The notes beneath the pieces were generated by a model. The model saw only the letters and a program-made list of their open reading frames with translations, was not told where the DNA came from and made no database searches. DNA of 64,000 nucleotides from Deltaproteobacteria bacterium (lineage in GTDB: Bacteria; Desulfobacterota; Binatia; HRBIN30; JACQVA1), in NCBI GenBank assembly GCA_016178705.1, contig JACOST010000003.1, positions 1 through 64,000 of the forward strand. The letters are read 5' to 3'. Position 1 is the first letter of the stretch. The number at the start of each line of letters is the position of its first letter. This document shows, one piece after another, positions 1-8,734 of this stretch. A program made the position numbers and the translations under genes.

Positions 1-44
1 ATCATCTTGGCCTGCTTCAGATTGTACGGCTTGTACCGCGCCAT
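1..44 (-). CDS. Partial transposase N-terminus (IS1182-like)
   Basis: The first 14 residues of a minus-strand gene that runs off the left edge are visible, beginning MARYKPYNLKQAKM. This resembles the opening of IS1182-type DDE transposases (compare MARYK..N/D), recognised from memory. A strong GGGGAGGGG ribosome site sits just upstream of the ATG at 44. No inverted-repeat end could be placed in 45-245. If right, an insertion sequence borders this window. Only 14 residues are available, so the family call is tentative. Confidence 0.4.
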   Translation of the reverse strand, partial: MARYKPYNLKQAKM

Positions 45-245
45 CCGCCCCTCCCCATCACCTCAGCCGTCCGAACATCCCCCAGATGCTCGCTGACCCT
101 TGATTTACACCGACCCGCGCAGTTTTTCTACAGCCTCAACGACATCGTTTAGTCCTCCGGTGAGTAATGCGTCGGCCGACATTGACATTGCGCCCTCGCA
201 ATGTCGATACAGCGCACACCTCTTGCGGAAAGGATCGCCTCACCC

Positions 246-641
246 ATGAACGATCATCCCAATGCGACGCTGGTGCGCACCATGTTCCAAGCCCTTCGTG
301 ACGCCGACGTGGCGACGATTCAGGCGATGATTCCAGTCGACGCGACCTGGCACTTCCCCGGGCGGCACGGCCAACTCGCCGGCGCCCATCGCGGCCGCGA
401 CGCGATCTTCGCGTTCCTACTCAAGGTGCAAGCGCTGACGGATCACACCTTCCACCTCAACCTGCTCGACGTGATCGCCAATGACCAGCACGCGGTGGCA
501 CTCTTCACCGGCCACGGCACCCGCAACGGCAAGACGCTCGACAATCCCACCTGCTTGCGGATGCGCATCGTCGACGGACAGATCGCCGAGGTGTGGGAAT
601 TTGTGTGGGACCTCTACGACGTGGATGACTTCTGGGCCTAG
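246..641 (+). CDS. SnoaL-like / NTF2-fold protein
   Basis: A 131-aa cystatin-like alpha+beta barrel protein of the SnoaL/ketosteroid-isomerase type. It has an N-terminal helix (TLVRTMFQALRDAD), the W-x-F-P-G segment (TWHFPGRHG), the G-x-xAI-F helix (GRDAIFAFLLKV) and the closing strand IAEVWEFVWDLYDVDDFW. The ATG at 246 is preferred over the upstream in-frame ATG at 201 because GGAAAGGA lies 11 nt before it and the family begins near this point. No signal peptide, so it is cytoplasmic. The substrate cannot be read from sequence; such proteins may be isomerases, cyclases or ligand binders. The helicase gene follows on the same strand with almost no gap. Confidence 0.75.
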   Translation: MNDHPNATLVRTMFQALRDADVATIQAMIPVDATWHFPGRHGQLAGAHRGRDAIFAFLLKVQALTDHTFHLNLLDVIANDQHAVALFTGHGTRNGKTLDNPTCLRMRIVDGQIAEVWEFVWDLYDVDDFWA

Positions 642-715
642 GCGGTGCGCGCACGAACCCGGCCCACGCATCGCCGCTGCCCATCGATCTGCTGCTGCCC
701 GACCTCGTCGCCGGG

Positions 716-3238
716 TTGCGAGCGGGATCGCGTGTCGTGCTGCGCGCCCCGCCGGGCGCAGGCAAGACCACACGCGTGCCGAGCGCGCTGCTCGACGCCG
801 GGCTCGCGGGCAACAAGCAGGTGCTGGTGCTCGAACCGCGCCGCATCGCGGCACGCGCTGCCGCGGAGTTCGTCGCGCACGAGCGCGGTGGCAATGTCGG
901 CGGCGAGATCGGCTACCGCGTGCGCTTCGAGACCCACGGCACGCGCGCAACCCGCGTGTGGTTCCTCACCGAGGGCATCTTCAGCCGGCAACTGGTGCGC
1001 GATCCGTTTCTGGAATCGGTCGCCATCGTCGTGCTCGACGAGTTCCATGAGCGCCACCTCCAAGGCGACGTTGCGCTGGCGGTGATCCGCGAACTGCAAC
1101 AGACCGTACGACCCGATCTCAAATTGGTCGTGATGTCGGCCACGCTCGACACCGAGCGCGTCGCCGCCTATCTCGACAACTGCGGGGTCCTCACCTCCGA
1201 GGGCAAGCTGTACCCGGTGCAGGTCGAGTACACCGATCAGCTTGACGACCGCCCCTTGCCCGGCCGCGTTGCCACAGCCCTGCGCCGCGTACTTGCCAGC
1301 GCCGACGATCGCGGCGATGTCTTGGTGTTCCTTCCCGGCGCCGCGGAGATTCGCCGCACGGCAACCGCCATCGAGCCGATCGCCACCGCGCACGACTTGG
1401 ATGTCGTGCCATTGCACGGCGATCTGCCGCTCGATGCGCAGCAACGGGCGCTGCACCGTGGCGCGCGGCGGAAGGTGGTGTTGTCGACCAACGTCGCCGA
1501 GACGTCGTTGACGATCGATGGCGTCACGACGGTCATCGACTCGGGCCTGGCGCGGATCAATCGCTTCGATGCACGGCACGGCCTCAATGCATTGCGGGTC
1601 GTACCGATCAGCCGTTCGGCGACCGATCAGCGCGCTGGCCGCGCCGGACGGACAGCGCCGGGCCGCTGTCTCCGGCTGTGGACCCAGGCCGAGCACACGG
1701 CGCGGCGCGATCACGACGTGCCCGAGGTGTTGCGCCTCGATCTCAGCGCGACGGTGTTGGAGCTGCGCGCGTGGGGGCTGGGCGACTTGCGCAGCTTCGG
1801 GTGGCTCGATGCTCCCAGCGTGGCGAGCCTCGCCCGCGCGGAGCAATTGCTCCAACTCCTCGGCGCCGTCGACGACACCGGTGCGCTCACTGAAGTCGGC
1901 CGCCGAATGCTCGACTTGTCGGCCCCGCCGCGTCTGGCGCGCATGTTGATCGAAGCCGAACGACGGGGCTGCGCCGACAGAGGAGCGCTGCTCGCCGCGC
2001 TCGCATCGGAGCGCGACATTTGTCTCGATCAGCGCGCGTTCGCAGTCGATGGGCTGCGCGCCACGTCGAGCCCGTCGGTTGGCGCATCCGACCTCTTGCT
2101 GCGCGCGCAGTTGTTCGACGAGGCGGCACGCAGCCACTTTGACCCACACGTCTGTCATACGCGCGGGCTTGATCTCCGCGGCGTACGCGCCGTCGAACGG
2201 GCGCGGCGGCAATTGCGCCAGGCTATCAAGACGGATCACCGCGTCGACCGCGAGGCGGACGAGTCGACGCTGTTGCGCTGCGTGCTGGCGGGGTTTCCCG
2301 ACCGCGTCGTTCGGCGCCGCGCCGCCAACTCGCCTCGCGGCGTGATGGTGGGAGCAACGGGTATCGTGCTCGCCGACAGCAGCGTCGTCCGCGACGCGGA
2401 GTTCTTCGTCGCCATCGAGATCGAAGCGGGTCGACAGGAGCAACGATCGGAATCGCGCGTGCGGCTGGCTAGCGCGGTCGAACCTGAATGGCTGAGCGAG
2501 TTGTTCCCCGCCATGGTGCGAACGCATGGCGAGCTGCGGTTCGATGCCGCGCGTGAGTGCGTGGTTGAATGCGTGCAGACGCGCTTTCACGATCTCGTCC
2601 TACGCGAGACGACGCGTTTCGACGTCGATCCGGTGGCGGCAGGTGCGGTGCTCGCAGCCGCCGCACAACGCGATCCGGCGGCGGCGGTCGCGCTCGACGA
2701 CCGCACGCGCGATTGGCTCGCCCGCCTGCGTTTCGTTGCGCACTGGATGCCAGAGTTGCAATTGCCGACCGACAGCGACGCGCTGGTGGCCGACGCGGTG
2801 GCCGATCTCTGCGCGGGCCGGCGCAGCTTTGCCGAGCTGCGTCGAGCCGATCTGCTCACCGCGCTGCGGCACCGTCTCACCCGCACCCAGCAACACGGAC
2901 TCGATCGCGACGCTCCAACCGACTACGTGTTGCCGAGCGGCCGCCACGCCCCCGTGTTCTACGAAGACAACAAACCGCCGGCGGTCGCGGCACGCATTCA
3001 GGAACTGTTCGGACTCACTCGTACGCCGCGTCTGGCCGGTGGACGCGTGGCGTTGGTATTCCAACTCCTCGGCCCCAATCAACGCCCGGTGCAGATCACC
3101 GACGACTTGGAAAGCTTCTGGCGGCAGACCTATCCCGAGGTGCGCAAGCAATTGCGCGGGCGGCATCCTAAACACGCCTGGCCCGAAGATCCGCTGCACG
3201 TACAGCCGACCTCGCGTGTGCGCAGCGCTCGCAAGTAG
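716..3238 (+). CDS. hrpB: ATP-dependent helicase HrpB
   Basis: DEAH-box helicase of the HrpB family, about 840 aa, the usual length. Motif I APPGAGKTT is at residues 10-18, the DEFH box at about 107, motif III SATL, motif V STNVAETSLTIDG, and motif VI QRAGRAGR, followed by helicase-associated and HrpB C-terminal domains. It is an NTP-dependent RNA or RNA:DNA helicase whose cellular role is not settled. The only conventional start is TTG at 716, but the family's N-terminal segment LPIDLLLPDLVAGL is encoded in frame just upstream (677-715), and no ATG, GTG or TTG occurs there before the stop at 626-628. Translation may begin at CTG 677 or another unusual codon. Confidence 0.93.
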   Translation: MRAGSRVVLRAPPGAGKTTRVPSALLDAGLAGNKQVLVLEPRRIAARAAAEFVAHERGGNVGGEIGYRVRFETHGTRATRVWFLTEGIFSRQLVRDPFLESVAIVVLDEFHERHLQGDVALAVIRELQQTVRPDLKLVVMSATLDTERVAAYLDNCGVLTSEGKLYPVQVEYTDQLDDRPLPGRVATALRRVLASADDRGDVLVFLPGAAEIRRTATAIEPIATAHDLDVVPLHGDLPLDAQQRALHRGARRKVVLSTNVAETSLTIDGVTTVIDSGLARINRFDARHGLNALRVVPISRSATDQRAGRAGRTAPGRCLRLWTQAEHTARRDHDVPEVLRLDLSATVLELRAWGLGDLRSFGWLDAPSVASLARAEQLLQLLGAVDDTGALTEVGRRMLDLSAPPRLARMLIEAERRGCADRGALLAALASERDICLDQRAFAVDGLRATSSPSVGASDLLLRAQLFDEAARSHFDPHVCHTRGLDLRGVRAVERARRQLRQAIKTDHRVDREADESTLLRCVLAGFPDRVVRRRAANSPRGVMVGATGIVLADSSVVRDAEFFVAIEIEAGRQEQRSESRVRLASAVEPEWLSELFPAMVRTHGELRFDAARECVVECVQTRFHDLVLRETTRFDVDPVAAGAVLAAAAQRDPAAAVALDDRTRDWLARLRFVAHWMPELQLPTDSDALVADAVADLCAGRRSFAELRRADLLTALRHRLTRTQQHGLDRDAPTDYVLPSGRHAPVFYEDNKPPAVAARIQELFGLTRTPRLAGGRVALVFQLLGPNQRPVQITDDLESFWRQTYPEVRKQLRGRHPKHAWPEDPLHVQPTSRVRSARK

Positions 3239-3261
3239 TCCGCGTGGTTCAGAGCTTAGGG

Positions 3262-3520
3262 CCCTCGATACGATCGCTACGCGATCTACTCGGGCAAACG
3301 GATATTGGACCCCTTTGAAAATCCCCGCAGGGGCGGGGCTGTACGGGCCGCGCTTGCCCGGCCCGGTGGGGGCGCAGCGAGCAGCGCCCCTACAAGAATT
3401 CCCGTTTCGTCGTCTTGGAGCGAGCGCAGCTTATGACCACTTCGTGAGGAAAAAAGCGCTTCCCCGAGTAGCCGCAAGTAGAAGCCGAAGGCTTCGTATC
3501 GAAGGGCGGCGTATCGAGGG
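3262..3520. repeat. Dispersed element copy A with CCCTCGATACG ends
   Basis: A 259-bp intergenic element bounded by CCCTCGATACG and its reverse complement CGTATCGAGGG. It contains small hairpins (GATCGCTACGCGATC, GAAGCCGAAGGCTTC), the words CTACTCGGG and GAGTAG near the ends, and an internal CGCCCCTACAAGAATTCCC block. Copies B (18451-18710, inverted) and C (27657-27786, core deleted) share ends and hairpins. No coding capacity, so it is a non-autonomous or REP/BIME-like element. It fills most of the 3239-3617 gap. Confidence 0.8.
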
Positions 3521-3554
3521 GCCACGTCTGATGCAAAGTCGCCCTCAAGAGCTG

Positions 3555-3588
3555 AAAAAAACCGGGCGGCCTCCGATGAGGCCGCCCG
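3555..3588 (-). terminator. Rho-independent terminator
   Basis: An 11-bp GC-rich stem (CGGGCGGCCTC, 3563-3573, with GAGGCCGCCCG, 3578-3588) and a 4-nt loop, followed on the minus strand by seven U (A-run at 3555-3561). It lies 30 nt past the stop of the minus-strand gene at 3618. Confidence 0.85.
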
Positions 3589-3617
3589 ACAACTCCGAGG
3601 TCTGATTGCGACGAGAC

Positions 3618-4928
3618 TCAGCGCGCGACGTTCGCGCGGCGCAACCCGAACGCCGCAACGCCAAACAGGAGCGCAATGCCGAGCAAGAGTCCGGTTCGGT
3701 CGAGCGTCGGCGCTGACGTCGGGTTGAGCGAGAAAAACGCCTGTCCGTTTCCAAACCGGGGCGAGCCATCGATGATCGCGAGCCCTTCCGCTTCGTCGAA
3801 CTCAGCCTGATCGCCGGGCACGCCTGTTTCCTGTCCCTCTTCACCGCTGATGCTGAACGCGTTGCTCAGCGCCACTGCTCCGCCCGTCCCCGTCGCCTTG
3901 GCACCGTAAGCCTCTTCCTCGTTCTCGTTGCCGACGTAAAGGAATTGACCGCTGAGTAGCGAGGTGAACGCCGAGCCCTCGTTTTCCGGCCCCCCGTCCC
4001 CCGGCAGGTCGAAGATCTTGGTAAAGCTTCCGGGTGTTATGCCGCTCGGACCGGTGGTTGTGAACACTTCGTTGTTCTGGCTCAGAAACAGGTTGGCATT
4101 GCCCGGGCCGAACACGATCGTATTGTCACTCATGATGTTGGGGGCGTCACCACCGGTGCTGGCATCCGCCCACACGCTGACGAGACCCGTGCATGGCGCC
4201 TCAATAATGCAGATTTTGAACACGAACTCCGAGCCGCTGTCCGACGCGAAGATGCAGGTGCCATCGGTCGTCAGCCGAATGTCCGAGCCGGTCGCCTCGT
4301 GACCCGAGCCATCGGCAATCGTGACGACAAAGTTCGGCGCCCCGAGATCACCGTTGGTCGGATTGATCGGCAGGCGCCACAGTTCTTTGCCATCGCTGTT
4401 CACCACCGCGTAGAGGAAGTTGCCAAGCACCGCCAGGCCCGTACCTTGCCAATCGGGTTTGAACGTGAACCGCTTGATGTGACCGCTGCCACCATTGGTG
4501 TCGACGTGCTGCAGATCGAAGCGGTAGAACGCGAGCCCAGACTCTTCCGCGTTCTCTTCCTGCACATAGGCGAAGTGTCCGTTCGGCGTCACCGCCACCG
4601 GGTCGGGATCTCCACTCTCGAAGGTTTGATTGCCTGTCGTCGAATTCGCCAGGGCGATGCCCTGCTTCGGGTTTACGGTGCCATCGTTGAGGATCGGCAG
4701 CGCAATGAGATTGCGCCCCTCATCAACAGGCTCACCAAAGCTCTCTTCGTTGACGATCAGCAGCGTCTTACCCGACCAGTTCGGCACGAACAACGGGAAC
4801 CGAGCCTGGCTCGCCCGTGACAACCCCGTCACGACGAGAAACGATACCACCAGGGTATGCAGGGCCGTGCGAACGATCACGCCCGTCAATGTCGTTGCCT
4901 TCGGTACCAACAAAGACTCCAGCCTCAT
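3618..4928 (-). CDS. Secreted IPTL-type-anchored protein, paralog 1
   Basis: A 436-aa exported protein: Sec signal peptide (about residues 1-43), two-block ectodomain, and a C-terminal tripartite sorting tail. Block A runs from NWSGKTLLIVNEE to FVFKIC; block B from SVWADAS to GSPRFGNGQAFFSLN. The tail has APTL, then a hydrophobic helix (GLLLGIALLFGVAAFGL), then basic RRANVAR, an IPTL-CTERM-like signal expected to be cut by exosortase H (gene at 49053). The start at 4928 is chosen by the paralog's N-terminus and an AAGGAGGAGGAG site directly upstream. It lies about 70 bp downstream of paralog 2, to which it is near-identical in many stretches: a recent tandem duplication. Ectodomain function is unknown; a beta-propeller-like closed fold is inferred. 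Confidence 0.85.
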   Translation of the reverse strand: MRLESLLVPKATTLTGVIVRTALHTLVVSFLVVTGLSRASQARFPLFVPNWSGKTLLIVNEESFGEPVDEGRNLIALPILNDGTVNPKQGIALANSTTGNQTFESGDPDPVAVTPNGHFAYVQEENAEESGLAFYRFDLQHVDTNGGSGHIKRFTFKPDWQGTGLAVLGNFLYAVVNSDGKELWRLPINPTNGDLGAPNFVVTIADGSGHEATGSDIRLTTDGTCIFASDSGSEFVFKICIIEAPCTGLVSVWADASTGGDAPNIMSDNTIVFGPGNANLFLSQNNEVFTTTGPSGITPGSFTKIFDLPGDGGPENEGSAFTSLLSGQFLYVGNENEEEAYGAKATGTGGAVALSNAFSISGEEGQETGVPGDQAEFDEAEGLAIIDGSPRFGNGQAFFSLNPTSAPTLDRTGLLLGIALLFGVAAFGLRRANVAR

Positions 4929-5001
4929 GGTTCTCCTCCTCCTTGAAACGTGGGCCAGACCGTGGCTCAAGCCGGCAAACTTACAGTAGTGTGACTAGAC
5001 T

Positions 5002-6282
5002 TCAGCGCGCAATGTTCGCGCGGCGCAACCCGAAGGTCGCAACACCGAACAGGAGCGCGATGCCGAGCAAGAGTCCGGTTCGGTCGAGCGTCGGTGCCGA
5101 CGTGGGGTTGAGGGAGAAGAATGCCTGTCCGTTGCCGAACCGTGGCGAGCCATCGATAATGGCGAGCCCTTCCGCTTCATCGAACTCGGCGAGATCGCCG
5201 GGCACGGCCGTTTCCGCGCCTTCTTCACCACTGATGTCGAACGCGCCGCTCAGGGCCACGGCCCCGCCCGTTCCGGTTACCTTGGCGCCGTAGGCCTCCT
5301 CTTCGTCCTCGTTACCCACGTAGAGGAACTGACCACTGAGGAGAGACGTGAACGCGGAACCTTCGTTTTCCGGGCCCTTACCCGGCAGATCGAAGATCTT
5401 GGCAAAACTCCCGGGCGTTATGCCGCTCGGGCCAGTAGTAGTGAACACTTCGTTGTTCTGGCTCAGAAACAGGTTGCCGTTACCCGGGCCGAACACGATG
5501 GTGTGGTCGCTCATGATATTCGGGGCGTCACCGCCGCTGCCCGCATCCGCCCACAGGCTGACGACGGTGCCGCAGATTTTGAACACAAATTCCGAGCCGT
5601 TGTCCGAGGCGAAGATGCACGTACCATCGGTGGTCAATCGAACATCCGAGCCGAACGCCTGGTGGCCCGAGCCATCGTCGATCGTCGCGACAAAGCTCGG
5701 TGTCCCGAGATTGCCGTTGCTCGGATTGATCGGCATCCGCCACAGCTCGTCTGTATCGTTGTCCACCACCGCGTAGAGGAAGTTGTCGAGCACCGCCAAG
5801 CCTTTACCTTGCCATGACTCATCGAACTGAAATCTCTTGATGTGGCCGCTGCCACCGTTGGTGTCGACGTGCTGCAAGTCGAAACGGTAGAACGCGAGCC
5901 CAGGGTCATCGCTGTCCTCTTCTTGCACATAGGCGAAGCGGCCATCCGGCGTCACGGCCACTGGATCGGGGTCTTCCGAGAAAGTTTGATTGCCCTGGGT
6001 TGAATTCGCCAGGGCAATGCCCTGCTTCGGGTTCACGGTGCCATCGTTGAGGATCGGCAGCGCAATGAGATTGCGCCCCTCATTGAACTCCAAAGTCTCT
6101 TCGTTGACGATCAGGAGCGTCTTCCCCGACCAGTTCGGCACCCACAAGGGGAAGCGGGCGTGACTCGTGCCCGCCAGCCCGGTTACGATCAGGAGCGACA
6201 CCATCAGGGTTTGCAGTCCGGTGCGAATGATCGCGCCCGCCCATACGGTTGCCTTCGGTGCCGATGAAGATTTGAGTCTCAT
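5002..6282 (-). CDS. Secreted IPTL-type-anchored protein, paralog 2
   Basis: A 426-aa paralog of the downstream gene: signal peptide to about residue 42 (ending SHA), block A at residues 49-237, block B at 241-392, sorting tail at 396-426 (APTLDRTG, hydrophobic stretch, RRANIAR). It lacks the short Cys-containing insert (IIEAPC) that paralog 1 carries between blocks. The ATG at 6282 follows GGAGGGAG. Same strand as paralog 1 with a short gap, so they are probably co-transcribed and end at the terminator at 3555-3588. Repeated phrases such as AEFDEAEGLAIIDGSPRF and VAVTPDGRFAYVQEE suggest a protein of related beta-sheet blades. Likely exported, then processed at PTL and held at the cell surface. 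Confidence 0.85.
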   Translation of the reverse strand: MRLKSSSAPKATVWAGAIIRTGLQTLMVSLLIVTGLAGTSHARFPLWVPNWSGKTLLIVNEETLEFNEGRNLIALPILNDGTVNPKQGIALANSTQGNQTFSEDPDPVAVTPDGRFAYVQEEDSDDPGLAFYRFDLQHVDTNGGSGHIKRFQFDESWQGKGLAVLDNFLYAVVDNDTDELWRMPINPSNGNLGTPSFVATIDDGSGHQAFGSDVRLTTDGTCIFASDNGSEFVFKICGTVVSLWADAGSGGDAPNIMSDHTIVFGPGNGNLFLSQNNEVFTTTGPSGITPGSFAKIFDLPGKGPENEGSAFTSLLSGQFLYVGNEDEEEAYGAKVTGTGGAVALSGAFDISGEEGAETAVPGDLAEFDEAEGLAIIDGSPRFGNGQAFFSLNPTSAPTLDRTGLLLGIALLFGVATFGLRRANIAR

Positions 6283-6451
6283 GGCTCTCCCTCCGCGAAG
6301 CTGGGTTAGACCGCTGTGTAAACCCGCAACACGCGGGCAGGGTGCGTTGAGTAGCCGCCAAAGTCAAGCGCAAAGCCCCAGAAATCAGCCGTCGGCCGCG
6401 CGTCACGTCCCTTCCACGCTTTCCCTACAGCCCTCTCGCCCGAGGCGCGTT

Positions 6452-7105
6452 TCAGGCGCGCCGATGGAGTCCGTGTTGCTGCATTCGCCACACCAGCAGC
6501 TCGATGCGATCTTGGCCGAAGAACGGCTCGCCTTCGAACACCATGGTCGGCACGCCCCAATGCCCGGCGGCGAGGTGATCGCCCTGGTTCTGTTCGATGA
6601 CCGCATCGTACCGTTTCGGATCGGCGGCGACCGCCGCATCCATCTCGGTCAAGTTGAGCCCGGCGCGGGCCGCCGCCGCGGCCAGGTGCGGGCCCTCGTG
6701 CCAGCCGACCACCGTCCCGTCCCAGATGATCCGCGAGACTTCATCGATGAACGCTAGACCGTGCCCACGCTGAACGGCGTCGATCCCCAGCCGTGTGAGG
6801 CGATAGATGTACGGCTGCTCGGCCGCCACCGCGCGGCTGGGAAATTCTTGGACGATCGGATCGGGGCGCGGCCAGCCGTACGGAATACCGAGCGACTCGG
6901 CAATGCGCATGGTGTCGCGCAACACGTACGGCGGCCACAAGGGATTGACCCGCTCGAAGAAGTCCGGTTGCCGCACCGCCAGCGGCAGTACCGGCCGCAC
7001 GCGCAGGTCGAGGTCGTACTCGCGCGCGAGCTGCACCAAGCGGCGCGTGGCCAAGTAGGAATACGGGCTGCGGAAGGACCAGAAGAGATCAACGGTAAGC
7101 GTCAT
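6452..7105 (-). CDS. DsbA-family 2-hydroxychromene-2-carboxylate isomerase-like
   Basis: A 217-aa thioredoxin-fold protein of the DSBA/HCCA-isomerase (kappa GST) type. It opens LTVDLFWSFRSPYSYLA, where the SPYSYL segment holds the catalytic Ser used by HCCA isomerases with glutathione instead of a CxxC. The all-alpha insert is in the middle, and the conserved GVPTMVFEGEPFFGQDRIELL is near the end (cis-Pro loop and C-terminal helix). No signal peptide. The family isomerises chromene carboxylates in naphthalene-type degradation, or more generally does glutathione-dependent isomerisation. It lies 49 bp downstream of a same-strand TetR gene and may be under its control. The exact substrate is unknown. 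Confidence 0.82.
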   Translation of the reverse strand: MTLTVDLFWSFRSPYSYLATRRLVQLAREYDLDLRVRPVLPLAVRQPDFFERVNPLWPPYVLRDTMRIAESLGIPYGWPRPDPIVQEFPSRAVAAEQPYIYRLTRLGIDAVQRGHGLAFIDEVSRIIWDGTVVGWHEGPHLAAAAARAGLNLTEMDAAVAADPKRYDAVIEQNQGDHLAAGHWGVPTMVFEGEPFFGQDRIELLVWRMQQHGLHRRA

Positions 7106-7154
7106 GGTCAGCCTCTTCGCGCATCCGGCGCGCTGAATCAAACGAGGCCGCCAC

Positions 7155-7787
7155 CTACTGCGTCCGGCGCACGGCTCCCGTGAGGTGACGCCGCACCAGA
7201 TCGCGCAGCACTTTGACCGTCGGCGCCAGACCCAGACCGAGATCGCGCAGTTCGCCGTTGGCGATCGCGTCGCAGGTGCGCTCGAGCGTGTAGAGCAACA
7301 CCGCATCCGCTTCGGGCGAGTGCACCGGTCCATGCGCAGTCTTGCGGAGTTCGGCCAGCATATGGAGTTGGCGCTGGCGTTGCGCGCGATAGAAGCGCCG
7401 CACTTCCGGATCCGTCGCCGCGAGCGCGAGCAGACTGCTGCGCAGCCCACGCCAGCGGCGATGATGGTCAAGCACGAGGTCGATGATGCGCGCGGCCACC
7501 GTCGCAGCGCGCTTGCCGGCGCCGAGTTCCTGTTCGATCGCGCCCCACTCCGTGCCGACCCACGCCGCATACGCCGCCAACAGGATCGCGCGCTTGTCGG
7601 GGAAGTGTTTGTAGAACGTACCCGGCGCGTAACCGGCGGCGCGCGCCAGGCGATTGGAGTCGGTGCCGTGGTAACCGTCGCGGTTGAACACCTCGGCCGC
7701 CGCCTCCACCAAGCGGGCGCGCGTGTTCGCAGGATCGCCGCGCAGCGGTCGTTGGGCTGCAACCCGCGAGTCTCGTCGGCCGACCAT
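7155..7787 (-). CDS. TetR/AcrR family transcriptional regulator
   Basis: A 210-aa one-component regulator. The N-terminal helix-turn-helix is at residues 22-66 (TRARLVEAAAEVFNRDG, then GYAPGTFYKHFPDKRAILL, the classic TetR signature). The remaining helices form a ligand-binding and dimerisation domain with no recognisable effector signature. It is divergent from the alpha/beta hydrolase at 7859 with a 71-bp gap holding a TGATA-N4-TATCA palindrome, and it precedes the isomerase gene on its own strand. The simplest reading is autorepression plus control of both neighbours, with an aromatic or lipophilic inducer. That is inferred from the arrangement. Confidence 0.9.
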   Translation of the reverse strand: MVGRRDSRVAAQRPLRGDPANTRARLVEAAAEVFNRDGYHGTDSNRLARAAGYAPGTFYKHFPDKRAILLAAYAAWVGTEWGAIEQELGAGKRAATVAARIIDLVLDHHRRWRGLRSSLLALAATDPEVRRFYRAQRQRQLHMLAELRKTAHGPVHSPEADAVLLYTLERTCDAIANGELRDLGLGLAPTVKVLRDLVRRHLTGAVRRTQ

Positions 7788-7827
7788 ACCCGGCTGGCTA
7801 CCATACTGGACAGCGCTCCGCCACTAG

Positions 7828-7841
7828 TGATATATCTATCA
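7828..7841. promoter_or_regulatory. Candidate TetR operator palindrome
   Basis: TGATATATCTATCA has perfect 5-bp half sites (TGATA/TATCA) around 4 bp. It lies between the divergent tetR-type gene and the hydrolase gene, just before the hydrolase AAGGAGG site at 7847-7853. Position and symmetry support an operator; no binding data. Confidence 0.45.
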
Positions 7842-7858
7842 TCACCAAGGAGGTTGTC

Positions 7859-8728
7859 ATGCTCGAACGATCGGCCGTCGGTGCCACCCACCCGTGGCAT
7901 CAGGTGCAGCTCGATGGAGTCTCACTGGCGTACAACGACGAGGGCGACGGGCCAGCGGTGATCTGTCTCCACGCCATCGGTCATGGCGCAGGCGACTTCG
8001 CCCGGCTGCGCCAACAACTCCGATCGCGCTATCGTGTCATCGCGCTCGATTGGCCGGGTCAGGGCAACTCGGGCACGGACCACACTCCCGCCAGCGCCGC
8101 CCGTTACACCGACCTCCTGATGCGCTTTCTCGATGCGCTGGCGATCGAGCGCGCGGTGCTGCTCGGCAACTCGATCGGCGGCGCCGCGGCCATCCGCTGC
8201 GCGGCGGCTCACCCCGAGCGAGTGCGAGCACTGGTCCTGGCGAACCCGGGCGGACTCGATCGCGGCGGCGCGCGCGGCTTCGCCCGGGTCGTCACCGCTC
8301 TGATGGCGCGCTTCTTCGCCGCTGGGGCACGCGGCGCGCGCTGGTACCCGCGCGCCTTCGCGGCCTACTACCGCATGGTCCTGTCGGCGCCGGCAGCGGC
8401 CGAGCAACGCGCGCGCATCGTCGCCTCTGCGGTCGAGATCGCTGCCATCTTAGCGCAAGCGTGGACGAGCTTCGGCGAACCGGATGCCGACATCCGCGCG
8501 CTCGCGCCACAGGTGAGCTGCCCGGTGTTGTTCACTTGGGCCACCGGCGACCGCATCAATCAGCTGAGTCGCTGTCGCGCCGCGATCCAACAGTTTCCAA
8601 ACGAGCGGCTGGAGACGTTTGCCGGTGGGCACGCCGCGTTTCTCGAAGCGCCCGACGCGTTCGAGTCGTCGCTCACGCGTTTTCTCGCTGAACTCGCGGA
8701 TAGCGGCGAGTGCGCGCGACCAAATTGA
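7859..8728 (+). CDS. Alpha/beta hydrolase
   Basis: A 289-aa alpha/beta-hydrolase-fold enzyme. The oxyanion segment is LHAIGHGAGDF, the strand-4 DWPGQGNS is present, and the nucleophile elbow is GNSIGG (Ser). The acid lies in TWATGDRI and the catalytic His in FAGGHAAF, with C-terminal helix to residue 289. A cytoplasmic esterase, lactonase or C-C hydrolase is possible. AAGGAGG sits 5 nt upstream of the ATG. Divergent from a TetR regulator, across which also lies an HCCA-isomerase-like gene, so a small aromatic or lipid catabolic module is plausible. Substrate unknown. Confidence 0.88.
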   Translation: MLERSAVGATHPWHQVQLDGVSLAYNDEGDGPAVICLHAIGHGAGDFARLRQQLRSRYRVIALDWPGQGNSGTDHTPASAARYTDLLMRFLDALAIERAVLLGNSIGGAAAIRCAAAHPERVRALVLANPGGLDRGGARGFARVVTALMARFFAAGARGARWYPRAFAAYYRMVLSAPAAAEQRARIVASAVEIAAILAQAWTSFGEPDADIRALAPQVSCPVLFTWATGDRINQLSRCRAAIQQFPNERLETFAGGHAAFLEAPDAFESSLTRFLAELADSGECARPN

Positions 8729-8734
8729 AAAGAA

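Noticed and set aside
638-2590. 650-aa open frame antisense to hrpB
   Set aside because: It lies entirely opposite a clear helicase with all motifs, has His/Arg/Gln-rich composition without domain pattern, and no ribosome site. A shadow frame of GC-rich DNA.
6452-7900. Single 482-aa protein spanning the isomerase and TetR genes
   Set aside because: The first 265 residues are Arg/Thr-rich frame noise over tetR. The DsbA-like domain has its own ATG at 7105 and tetR is in a different frame with all its motifs.
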